A DNA stretch of 64,000 bases, taken from positions 44,958,767 through 45,022,766 of the forward strand of contig NC_086251.1 in assembly GCF_021018805.1 (NCBI RefSeq), read 5' to 3'. The number at the start of each line of letters is the position of its first letter. Position 1 is the stretch's first letter. Origin of the DNA: Prinia subflava. Taxonomy: Eukaryota > Chordata > Aves > Passeriformes > Cisticolidae. Below the pieces are notes generated by a model. It was given only the letters and a program-made list of their open reading frames with translations, made no database searches and had not been told where the DNA came from. Made by a program: the position numbers and the translations under genes. Of this stretch, positions 1 to 10,920 are shown piece after piece.

Positions 1-2935
1 GCCAGCAGCTCTGGCAACAGAACTGTTGATCTGCCCAGATTCTCTTTCCTGCAAAAATGTCTTATCAGCAGATCCACACATCCTACATGGTGTGACTGTG
101 AATTTACAGATAAGAGGACAGAATGACTGAAAGTGGATGGATGGCATGATCATAAATAGGTCATGAGTTACCAACTGTGGAGCTTGATCCTGAGCACCAG
201 GAGACACAATTATAAATTTCAGAGCCCTTCAAAGGATAAGGAGGTCTCTAGGTAGAAGAGTTTTAACTCTTCACCCTTCATTTGTCCAAAGCTGAAAGTA
301 CATAAATCAGTCTGTACGAGCAGAGATGACTCTGAAATTCATAACCACTCATCTCTGTGACATTGATGGAAACTCTATTGAATCAAATGCATAGATATTC
401 TAATTATGAACCTCTGATATTCAGAACTTCCCTTAGGCCATCAATATCTCATATGCAATCATATTTTACAAGCTGCCAAATGATTGTCTGGTTATGCATG
501 TGCTGACCCAGAGAAAGCATCCTCGAGTGTAGCCAACCAGCTGCAGAAAGATGATCCTTTTTGAGCACTGGGAGAATAAACACTTTTAAATTTCAGATAA
601 CATCAGTGTCAGTTCACAGGCTGCTTAAGTCCTGTAAAAAAATACTTGGCAATCTTGGGGAGGGGTGTTTAAATATAGTGCTGTATATTGTCTTGTGTTG
701 ATTGATAGCCAGTGCTTGTCAAAAGGCATTCTTTTTAACTCTTTCAGTGCAATGCTCAAAGATTATCTCCTGTTTAGTACAATAGGAAATAAAAGAAAAA
801 GCCCTGGAGCCTTGCTATGAAATTTGCCTTCCAACTGTCTGGGGTGCTTTTATTGACATGTGTTTGTATTCTGGTAGCAACATACTACTCTTCTGTTTCT
901 CTCTTTCACTGTCTCTAATTTTTAAATAGATGTGGCCGCATAGGCTGAATCAGAATTTTTAGTTAGCTCTTCAGCTAAGAAGGATCTTTATTTTAAGCTG
1001 GACTTCATCCTCTTATGTCTGTCATGTCAGGTGCATTGAGGACAAGTATCCTAAAGATACCATCAAAACTGAAATAATAATGGTCATGCAAGCTTTTATT
1101 TTCATTTAAATATTCCTCATATAATTTTGGAAAGTTAAGTAGGGAAGTGTTGTGCCAAGGGAAGATAAAAGCTGGAAAGGGAAAGTAACTAGAAAATAAC
1201 TGAAAAACAGGATGGAAGTGAGTAATCAAAATCATCCAGACCAAATGAAGTCCAGAGATAAACAAGTTTATGTGCAATAGAAAATCAGAATTTTCTAGTG
1301 ATCACAGTTTTAACCACCTAAGCTGTTATTCATCTGAGAAGAAAAAGACTGCCATGAGAGGAAGAAGTAGCACAGTGCACTTTCTAGGACAAGCTAAGAT
1401 GGGACAAAAGGATCTGTTGTGTTCCCCTGATTGTTTCTGTGGTGGACATTTGAATTATCATACAGTTAATGTTCTCTCAGAGTGTGTTACCTCTAGAACA
1501 GATCCCTTGCTGGTTTTGTGAGCCTGTTGTTCTTTAGTCTATTCCTTATTAATATTATCCTGTGTTCTCATTTTTGTGTCTTTAGAAACTATGCATTTTA
1601 ATCATAAGAAAAAATAGATACAGAGTAAAGATGGGATAGATAAAGCAATTAGTGAGAAACTAGTCTTAAATTTTCCTCTCAGAAATGGATTTATTCACAG
1701 AAAGTGTGTTAACGTGAATAAATCAAAGGGAAATAATTATTTGTTATTTCGAGTATATTGGCGGCTTTTTTTGTTAGACATCCCATCTGAAAGAGATTAG
1801 AGATCCTTTATGTGACAAAAAAAGACTGAATTAGGGGAGTAATGGGGACAGTGCCATGGGAGCAAATGACACCAAAGTGAGTCTTTATTACTGTTGTTTA
1901 TAAGAAACCCGATGAAGGAAATGTTCATTGTGCACTATAACATTCAGAAATGTGATGTTTTTTCTGCATCATCAGTGCATTCATGCTGTCCTGTTGATTA
2001 AATCACTGGCTAGGTCAGACATTGATCAAACTCTGTGCTGTGGTCTGCAGTGTGCTTTTGCCTCTTGCAGCTGAAGGCAGGGCAGAATTCAGCACTGGAT
2101 TCTGCAGTCAGGGGACAAGAAGTGGTACAGACTGAGGGCTGAACCAGCGATGGCTGCAGAAACTCCCTCTGTGTGTGCATATGAGAGGGTTGGCATTTCT
2201 CTTCCCCCAGGCACACCACATGCCCACAATCAGCATCAGCACCAAGTCTGAGCCCTTAATATAAAGGAAGGAGATAATTCATGGTGAAAGCTGTACTAAA
2301 GATATATGTCCTTGCTTTGTTAGTGAGGGTGTGCAATTTTTTTTACAGTGTCAGCCTTATCCATGAGTGTTGTGGTAGCAATAATATTTGGAACAACATG
2401 TAATTCTGGTTATTTGCTTACTTATTATCTTGCAGAAAGTCCAGTAAAGAATCTGACTAGAATTCAGTTACTGTAACTGTAAAAGAGAAAAAAAAAAGCT
2501 CAGTGGAAAAATGGCACTGTATGAGTTAACATGTTAGCCCTTGATTCTTTCAGATCAGGCTTCCTGTGAGTAATAAAACACAAGGCAGATGAATTTGGCT
2601 GGTCTCAGTCAAGCCTCTCATGGATAGTTGCCCACACGGGAATAACTACTGCATAGATTAGCTCTGTGAATAGTTCCAGGACAGGTGTGGGACTGAGCTG
2701 CTTCGGCAGAACTGTGCCAGGGGACTTGTGTGTGATGGTTTGCTTGGTGGTATCTGCCTTCCCTTTTCATGAGCACTAAAATTTAGCCAAACATGTTTTT
2801 AATTAATTGATTTTAGGAAATTGGAGAAAACTCAAATTTTGTCAGATTAGCAAATACTTTACTAGACAATTCAGACAAATGAAGCACAACTGGAAATTAA
2901 AATACCCTTACTAGGGTCAGAAATTAGTCAACATG

Positions 2936-2967
2936 TCATTTCTGACAACAGAAATTGTCAGAAATGA
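2936..2967. repeat. Perfect inverted repeat, 13-bp arms, 6-nt loop
   Basis: The left arm TCATTTCTGACAA (2936-2948) is the exact reverse complement of TTGTCAGAAATGA (2955-2967), leaving a six-base loop (2949-2954). The sequence can form a cruciform in DNA or a hairpin in RNA. It abuts a second perfect palindrome that begins at the next base. Confidence 0.9.
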
Positions 2968-2990
2968 ATGAATCAGAATTTCTGATTCAT
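2968..2990. repeat. Perfect palindrome, 11-bp arms, 1-nt centre
   Basis: The arm ATGAATCAGAA (2968-2978) is followed by one T and then its exact reverse complement TTCTGATTCAT (2980-2990). It starts immediately after the hairpin at 2936-2967 and shares its core motif, TCAGAA or its complement. The two may therefore derive from one another by local duplication or template switching. Confidence 0.9.
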
Positions 2991-4739
2991 CTGTCCTAAA
3001 AGTCTAAAAGAAAAAAAAAAGTGCAATACTTTAAAGCGTTTGATGGGAGTAAATGACACAGGGTTTCTCTTGCTGAATACAAAATCTTTTTCTTACTATT
3101 TGAAATCCAGGCGTAGTCTTTGGTGATCTATATGAAATGCAAGGTGGGTTCAGGTAAACCCACCACTATTAACAGCGCATTATTTTCCGGTCCCTGTCAG
3201 AAGTGAAAAGATTTGTTAGGTAAGGAAGACAAACTGCTCTTTGACCTCCACATGCTCTTCTTCCTCTGCTCTTACAAAGCAGACGTGAGCCTCAGTCACA
3301 CTGTACAAGTCCTCGTAAAAAGCACATTATCAGAAACAAACTCTACACTGTTTTTCCTGACATAAAAAGAAGGAATATAAAAAAAAATAGGATAGGAGGA
3401 AGTGTTAAGAACAGCACTTGATCAATGAATTCTGATGCACAAGCAGCTTCAGAAAGCTGCTTGATATTAGATGTGTAGTAGCACTTGTGTAAATCAGGGC
3501 TTGACCAGTTTACAGCTGAATTATCCACAACATAAAACTGAAAACTTCTCTGTTGAGCTCCTTGTTAAAGCCATGACTGTAAGCCAGCCTTCCTTTTTAA
3601 ACAATAAGGGGAAAGGATTGCAGTCCGGGAGCTGACACTGCTGTTTGTGCCCTGGCTTCCTCAGAATCAATAGAGGACCCTGCTCTTCAAATCTCTCACA
3701 CAAAGTAAATATTTTTTTTCTTGATTTAGCTGGAAATGCTTGGGCATGCAATTGCCTAAGGTCAAGTTTACAGCACTGCTCTAGTTATTTGCCACACAGT
3801 TTGGAATTTCAGAAACATCTGTGGAGTAATTTATTGAGGCATCTATTTTATACTGCAGTTATGATCCTTATATCTGTCTCATAGCAATTGTTATGCCCAT
3901 TGTGACTGACATGTTTTCCATGACATTTTTCATGCCTTCCACCATTGCTATAACCAATGTAGCTGATTTTCACAGTCATGTGACCATTTTGGGCATGTAA
4001 CATGGCTCTAAAAAATTAACCAGCCTAACCATCATCTCCTTCTGCTGGAGGACTGCAGACATAATGGCTTTATCAATGCAACAGTGGACTTTTGCCACTT
4101 GCAGTAAATTTCAAACTTACCAGTTTTAATGAGTTAAATAATTTCTCCTGCTGCAGGAACTCTCTATTGCAGGAATAGGAAGAGTAATGACGGAGGTTCT
4201 CTATCAGTTTGCCATTTTTAAATTTCAGTTGGGCTTATGGTTGTGCATATTCTGATGGTGGTGTTGTCTAAGAAAGATAAGAACAGCATGAGACAACTGC
4301 TGTAATGTTACTGGAAAAAAATCAGTATTGTTGCGTTGCAGTGAATATTTATCTCCAGAATTTACAGTAAGACTTTGCTAGCTGGCAACCAGTGATTTTT
4401 TTCATTCAGGATTTAGTGGCCTTTTTCCAGAACAAATTTCAGTAGTACCCCAGAGGCTGTTAATGTCTAATAATAAATGTGTCCTTTCGTTAGTCATTGT
4501 TACCTTTATAGAAACTAGTACAATATTTTGCAACTAGATATGAAGCAAAGTGAGTAATAATGAGCCACATTGCATTCTGTTCTATGTGATCTTATTCTGC
4601 TCATCACTGTATTAACCTAACGCCAGTATGGAAAATTTTAGTGAAGGCTGCCTTTACAAAAGTGTTCTTCAATGTGCAATAATATTACATGTCTTTATAT
4701 CATGCAGAGAATTATTAATACTCAACATGAGACCCGATC

Positions 4740-4960
4740 AGTTAAATTGCAAATCTTTAAATTCCCTTCTGATCATGAAATTCATGGCAGTGGTTTGTAC
4801 ACACAATAATTTATGGGTGCATCGATCATGTTTATAACTCCGCTGATACACATGCACAGTCTAGATAAGTAATTAGCAAAATGACGTCAATGGTGCTGCA
4901 CATTCCAGCTGCAAACAACGTTGCAAAAATTACTCCCGATGGATTGTTCCTCTAGAAATG
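4740..4960. promoter_or_regulatory. Candidate conserved noncoding element or enhancer
   Basis: This stretch has high sequence complexity and a density of recognisable factor sites unlike its surroundings. It contains a HOX/CDX-like TAATTTATGG (4808-4817), a homeodomain core TAATTAG (4870-4876), a full cAMP-response element TGACGTCA (4882-4889), an E-box CAGCTG (4907-4912) and a C/EBP-like GTTGCAAAA just after it. It also keeps several CpGs (CCGATC-, CATCGATC-, CGCTG- and ACGTT-type contexts) in an otherwise CpG-poor region. Enhancer function, and FLRT2 as its target, are inferences; conservation was not tested. Confidence 0.35.
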
Positions 4961-4982
4961 TTATATACAGCATCTCTCACCC

Positions 4983-5006
4983 TTGCTCTCTTGCTCTCTT
5001 GCTCTC
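4983..5006 (+). repeat. Short tandem repeat (TTGCTCTC)x3
   Basis: Three exact copies of the 8-base unit TTGCTCTC are followed by a pyrimidine-rich continuation. The repeat lies directly downstream of the candidate regulatory block. Confidence 0.85.
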
Positions 5007-5801
5007 CCTCACTTTGCCCTTCTGTTGTAACCTCTAGTGCTTAAAGCCCTCGATATGCTGAAACGCAGGTCTTCCCACCAAGATTAAAGGGTTGCATTTT
5101 CACGGTACCATGATTCCATCTATTTTAACAACTGCTATCAGAGAAGAAGGAGTCCACAGGTTCACTAATAGATATCAGTACAAAGCTGTCATTTTAGGCT
5201 GTGGGAAAATGAGATTAGAGCTGATCTGACAAGAAACAAATCTCCTCTTCCTTTCTCTCAGGTAATTACACAAGTTGAATTCATGAATCTGTGTATTTCT
5301 TGCTTTTCAGGCAATTTACAGGAGGAAGATTCTCCTTGTTATAAATGAGTACCTGTGTTCTATAATTGCTGACAGTCATTTGAGGGGACTTTTCCCTTAT
5401 CTGCATTGCTATGCTGCAAATAAAATAATGTTAAATAAATAACGCCATATCTCATATTACTGCTCTTAAAAAGGGGCAGATCTTTCTGATAATTTTTCAC
5501 TGTTTAAATCTTCTCATGATGTGTCATTACCAATAAGGAAAAAGGAATTGCAAAACCTGAAATAGCAAAACTAAAGTGTGACTGGTCACACTTTCACCAC
5601 AGATTTTTCTCCAGTATAAAGATAGGTTTCTTCTTCTGAAAGCAGGAATTACTTTACATCTACATAAATGAAAATGAAGAGGCTTACTCTTTGTTTCAAA
5701 TCTTCACCTACAGGATAAAGCAGAAAGGAGATGAACATCCTTGTATCAAACCAATTGACAGTGTCATGGCAAAACATATTTGGAGCTGTAAATAATCAGA
5801 A

Positions 5802-5827
5802 ACAGTGCATGTACAGTGCATGTACAG
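5802..5827 (+). repeat. Tandem duplication of an 11-nt unit
   Basis: The unit ACAGTGCATGT occurs twice back to back (5802-5812 and 5813-5823), followed by the first four bases of a third copy. This looks like a small slippage or tandem duplication event. Confidence 0.85.
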
Positions 5828-5872
5828 ACCTGAATGGCTGAATAAAGTAGAGAGTGCTCGTGGTTTATGAAC

Positions 5873-5918
5873 AGATATCAGTACACTGACAGATTATAGA
5901 TATCAGTACGTTGACAAA
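5873..5918 (+). repeat. Tandem duplication with 25-nt period
   Basis: The 12-mer AGATATCAGTAC occurs at 5873-5884 and 5898-5909, each followed by a related TGACA-containing segment. This gives two diverged copies with a 25-base period. A third exact copy of the 12-mer lies at 5170-5181, about 700 bases upstream. Confidence 0.75.
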
Positions 5919-7176
5919 TCAAATAGGAAACTACACTGATCAGTCTATTTTTGCATGCTACCTTTGTCCACAGTCATGTAAAAAGCAATTGCAAAAATCC
6001 ACACTTTTGAAAACAGAATCAAAAGCACAATATTTAGTTCAAAGGGCATGTTCAAAAATTCATTTTTAAAAGTGTGTTAGGTTTTGATTTAAAATACTAA
6101 GTAATAGGTAAATGTAAAAGAATTGTCTGCTTTTTAATATAAACTTTAAAAAAATGGTATTCCACAAACAGCAAAATTTTCACACTGTTTGAACAGAGCT
6201 CCTTGATTTATTTTGATGATTAATATGCCATCCTGTAGAGAAACTCAAATGTGTGCTTAGTATATATCACCATTTTGCTACGTGAAGGACCTGGGAGAAT
6301 AATAAAAATCAACCCAGCAAAACAATTGTCTGCTTCCAGTCCAAGTACAAGCATTAAAAATGTTACTATAATCAGATGATTCCTAATGAAGCTGCAGCTT
6401 CAAAATAACTGATTTTTCTATATAAAGAAGTGAATTTGGGGTAAATAGGTGAAGGATATTGTAAGGCTCTCCATAAAATATATCAAAAATCTGAAGAATA
6501 CTGTAACAAAGAGACCATGACTGCAACATAGGTATGTATCACTTTTACAGATTTCTCCAGGCAGCAATGGCCGACTTCTAGGGGCTTTGGTCCTGAGACA
6601 ATTAACTCTGCATTACTTGATTAAAAATTACTTACTTAAAAACATTACTTACTCAACAGTATCTATGATTACTTTATTTTTCCCCAAAGCTTAAGAATCA
6701 TGCAGCTGTACTGCAGTCATTTCATGATAAAACAATAGAAGTTTTTTAGATTTCCCCTACCTTCCCACTCTGTCCCAAAAGTGACTAAGATATTATTCCT
6801 GTGAAATGTGGGTCTCTGTTTCATGCTGCATATGACATTGGCTCCTTCTGTTTCCAGTTAGATCAAAAATAAATTTGAGAAGCAGTCTTCTTTCCACAGC
6901 TGAGGTCAAGTCCTTCAGAATTCAGCATACTTTCAATCCCAGTAAAAGTGAATAAGTTTTGAACATGATAACCATTTTGCAAGGTCTCCACACATACTTA
7001 AACACAGTGGAAATTTCTTTCAACTATCTCCATTGGAAAGACCAAGAAGAACCACCTTTATATTTTTAGGTTTTTGAGTGAGGAAGATTTAATTTCAAAA
7101 CGCAGTATGGCCTAAAATATAAATCTCAGACAATCTGAAGTAAAAGCTCTTCTGAAGATCAAGTTGTCTCATGATA

Positions 7177-7220
7177 ATTTTTTTTGTTTTGTTTTGTTTT
7201 TTTGGTTTTTTTTTTTGTTT
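7177..7220. repeat. T-rich low-complexity tract with G interruptions
   Basis: A run of about 44 bases is made almost only of T, with single or paired G interruptions (TTTTG units and one GG). It resembles other G-interrupted T tracts in the window (17.93, 21.72 and 45.07 kb) and the complementary A/C tract at 35.36 kb. It could be a degraded poly(A) tail of a minus-strand retroelement or simple slippage; no element body was recognised. Confidence 0.8.
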
Positions 7221-10200
7221 AAATTGTAGCAGTATTGCCTGCAAAGTCCACAAAACAACAGCAATAAGTAATAAAAGTAATAAGAATAGGCAGCAGGTTG
7301 TCTGGAATGCAATGAGAATTTAAGCAAAGACCAGTCTCCCTTGGTAAATGTTGATGTGAATAATTAAATGAAACAGAGGCAAAATACAGTCTGTCAAAAC
7401 CCGTTTCTTTCTAGAGACATGGGAGGAATTAAGATTCATTTCAAGGGAAAGCTTTTATTCATGTCTCCAACATCTTGGTTTGCACAGCTTGTCTCTGGGC
7501 TAAAACTTCCCAAACTAATTTCCCTAATAAAGAATGTTGGAATAATTTTTTGCAATATGCAGTTAATCCTAGCAATTTCTCATATATATGTGAAATTTTC
7601 ATTCCCAAGTGTTTCCTGAAGAGAAAATACTGGAATATCATACTGGGTAAGCTTCAGTGGGCTGAAATGTGGCATCCAGTTATTGATTCAATATTCAGTG
7701 TATCTGATGATGCTAGAATATATACTCTGTGTTCTGAACATGCAGCTCTGCTCCTCACTTGGTCTGTACTGACATAATTTTCTTAGATTAGTTATGCTAG
7801 TTCAGGACTTGAGCAGAAGAATGAACAGACAACTAGATGATCTGATCTTGTTACTTTTCCAGAATAACAAAAACTTAAAGAGAATGTAAGACATTAATGA
7901 GGAATCCATTCCTCCTGAATTTAACACAGTCAAGTTTTCTTTCCCATATTAATGTCCAGAGTTGGCTGAAAATTTTAGAAATATTTAAATAATTTTTAAA
8001 TAAAACACTTTGACTTAGTGGAACATTGTATCTAAAGTGATGCAGAATTACTTATTTGGTGTCCTAAACACAAGTTTGTGCTGCATAAACCCCTGAAATT
8101 TAATACCAGCCCATTGTGACAGGTAATTGATTAATTTGGATATAATCTATTTTTAGGTATTTGTGTGGCATAATAGCTAAGATTCTTTGTTTTGACATAA
8201 GTGACTGAAATTCCTGGAGTCAAAGACCTAGGTGATGGTTTGTCCTTCAGCAAAATAAATAGAAATAGGGGTAACTTCTTCTGACTATCCTTCACATGTC
8301 CCTTATGGTTAATTAAGACTTCCTTCAAGCAATTCATTGAGTAGTTGCTAAAACTCTTCATATGTCTATGAGGTCTTTATGGTTTCCCTGTCATGCAAAG
8401 GAGCATCCATCCAATAAATGGTCACATATAAAAGCCTGTGATTTGATTACTAGATTTAGCTCTACTGCAAGGTCCTACAAGCAGCCTGGAAAAGGATGTA
8501 TTCCTTTTCTTCTTGTCTCAGTGGATCATGGGCACTGAGACAAGAATGCATCACAAAGGGAGACAAAAACTTATTATATGAGCACCTGGAATCTAAGCTA
8601 ATACACAAAAATTCTGAGTATGATTCAGGCCCAGTACTGCATCTTAGCATTTTTCATCAAAACTATGCAACAATTGGTTTGAACCTAAATGATCTAAAGA
8701 AAATTTCTAAAAGTGGGATCTGATACATCTATATGTATTTTCCATATATACTTGGAACATTCAAGCTTGAATCCTTCACAGACCTAATAAACTGCCTTTC
8801 TGAAACAGTATTCTTTCTAGATTTCATCCAAAAAAAGAGTGAGAAATGCTGAGCATTTTTGAGAAGCTGAAAATCATGATACTTGTCCCACTAGCTGAAA
8901 TGGCACTCTTTTAAAGCCTTTGTCTCAGATAAGCAGAACATCAGGATCTTTTTCATAAAAGCAAAAATTAATACATAGTCTCCAAGAAATTACATAAGCC
9001 TCATTTCTAGGCACAAATGGAATTAGCTTTGACAAAGCACTGATGTATTAGTGTTGAAAATATATCTGCAGTGATAGAGCAGGCACAGCTGGCATACGGA
9101 AACTTTCACACTACTTAAGATAAATTAATTAACCATGTTTGGTCATTTGGAATAGCAAAATTGATTGCTCAGAGTTGAGCCATACCATAGGATTCATATA
9201 TTCTCCTTTGACAGAGAATACACTGACTACAACATTGTCTTCAGTTGGAGGTGTAGGTAATTAAGAACACAAGGCACTGAAATAGTAGCAAGAATCAACA
9301 CTGGAAGAGTTTTTGTTCAGGCGCCTATTCATAAAATCTGTTGTGTATATCTTTCAGATATTGTATCCTTAGGCCTTAATTGCTAAACCCTTAAAAATGT
9401 CTAAATTTCCATTCACGTCAGGAAACCACATTCACACAGCAGAAGTACCTACAGTGCAGCCTGTAGTTGAAATCACACACTGTGGAAATCTGTAGAAAGA
9501 TACCATGTAACTTATGTTATTAACAGTGAGTGCATTTGGGTCTTCTTTCTTTTCCTGGTCCTCTATTACTCCCATTGTGCATCTCCTCCATCTCCTTTCC
9601 CTTTCTAATGGACATCAGTGCAATAAATCAGTTTAAAGTAAAACATTGCAATAGAGGCAATGCCTTGTTGACATAAACTGCTACACTGCACACAAGACAG
9701 GCAGGTGTATTTCAATTTGGATACTTTCAGTGGATACTTTAGGTGGCGTTAATAACATCAATATTTATATTACCATAAGGTTAGCTTGCACTAGAGTGTC
9801 ATTTATAAAGTGTTATGTTTCCTGCAAGTGTTCTTCCTGTCACAATAATTTCTGACTTTTTGAAGGTAAATATACAGGATAACTAAGCCATATGTATGGA
9901 CTTTCCAGTATTTTTAATGTTATAGTTATTAAAATAATGAGCAGCCATAATTTATGCAGCCATCTGAGGCTCTACGAAATGCCTTAAAACTCAGAGGTTC
10001 TTTGAGATTATTAATAGCAATAACATTATCTCAGCAATGTGAGAACTGTAGCTGTCCAGATTGAATGTCATTGTAAAATTGCATTGGAAAATATGCCCAT
10101 CTGAATCAGTTAAAAATAAAAGTACTAAATCAAAGAATCAATTCTTCAATTTCAAATATTTCTCAAGCATATTGAGCAAAATTCTGGACAGTCATCAGCA

Positions 10201-10873
10201 AATTAGGATTTTCAATAAAGTATTGAAGGTGTTAAAGCTAAGCTTCCACTAATTTTTGAGTGTTGCTGCAAAAGACTACAAGCAGTTTGGCATTTACAAA
10301 TTTTTGTGATAAGTTTATCAAGTATACTAATGATCTAAAAAATTATTTTAAGGAAATATATGAATAGCTTTTCTGCTGTTGAAAAAAGAAAAATTTAATC
10401 TGACGGGCTAGTCAAGGTTTTCCAGACTACACAGAAATACAGAAGTTTTTTTGTTTTATTTTATTTTCTTTGTTCCACAGTTTCCAAATATTTATGACAG
10501 GAAATGTTACCACTGTTAGTCCCATGCATATAAACAAAAGTTGCTAAAGTGTTTCTAGATCAAGTTTGCAAATATGGCACATTGCCCTCATGTTCTTTGG
10601 AGCAAATAGCCTGACATGAGATTGGTCTCTCTTCAGAAATCTTATTTATATTTTACTTTATTCAATTTCTGTATTATACTGTCATTCTCTATAATAAGTT
10701 AATGCTATGCTGGAACTATTTAAAGGGATTATGGTGTCAGTAAATTTTAAATCAAGCTACTTGCCTAAGCTTATATTACAGAAATAATGATTGATGAGCA
10801 CTTTTGTAAAATCATGTAAAATCAAGTACATGAGAGGGCAAAAAATATCACCAGCAACACCATCAAAACAGCC

Positions 10874-10920
10874 TTTAAAAGTTTAGTAACTGAAGATTTT
10901 AAAAATTTAGTAACTGAAGA
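10874..10920 (+). repeat. Tandem duplication of a 23-24 nt unit
   Basis: Two adjacent near-identical units end in TTTAGTAACTGAAGA (10874-10896 and 10897-10920). They differ by a one-base length change and one substitution, so the duplication is relatively young. Confidence 0.85.

Larger units (their letters stand above)
1..4739. other. AT-rich noncoding DNA, probably FLRT2 intron 1 or upstream flank
   Basis: No ORF here exceeds about 90 codons and none shows a domain, a signal peptide or conserved-looking composition. The base composition is AT-rich with few CpG dinucleotides, as in avian introns and gene deserts. The only structure that stands out is the hairpin pair near 2.95 kb, listed separately. 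Assignment to FLRT2 intron 1 is an inference from the usual FLRT gene layout (noncoding first exon, long intron, single coding exon). It cannot be separated from intergenic flank without a transcript. Confidence 0.55.
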
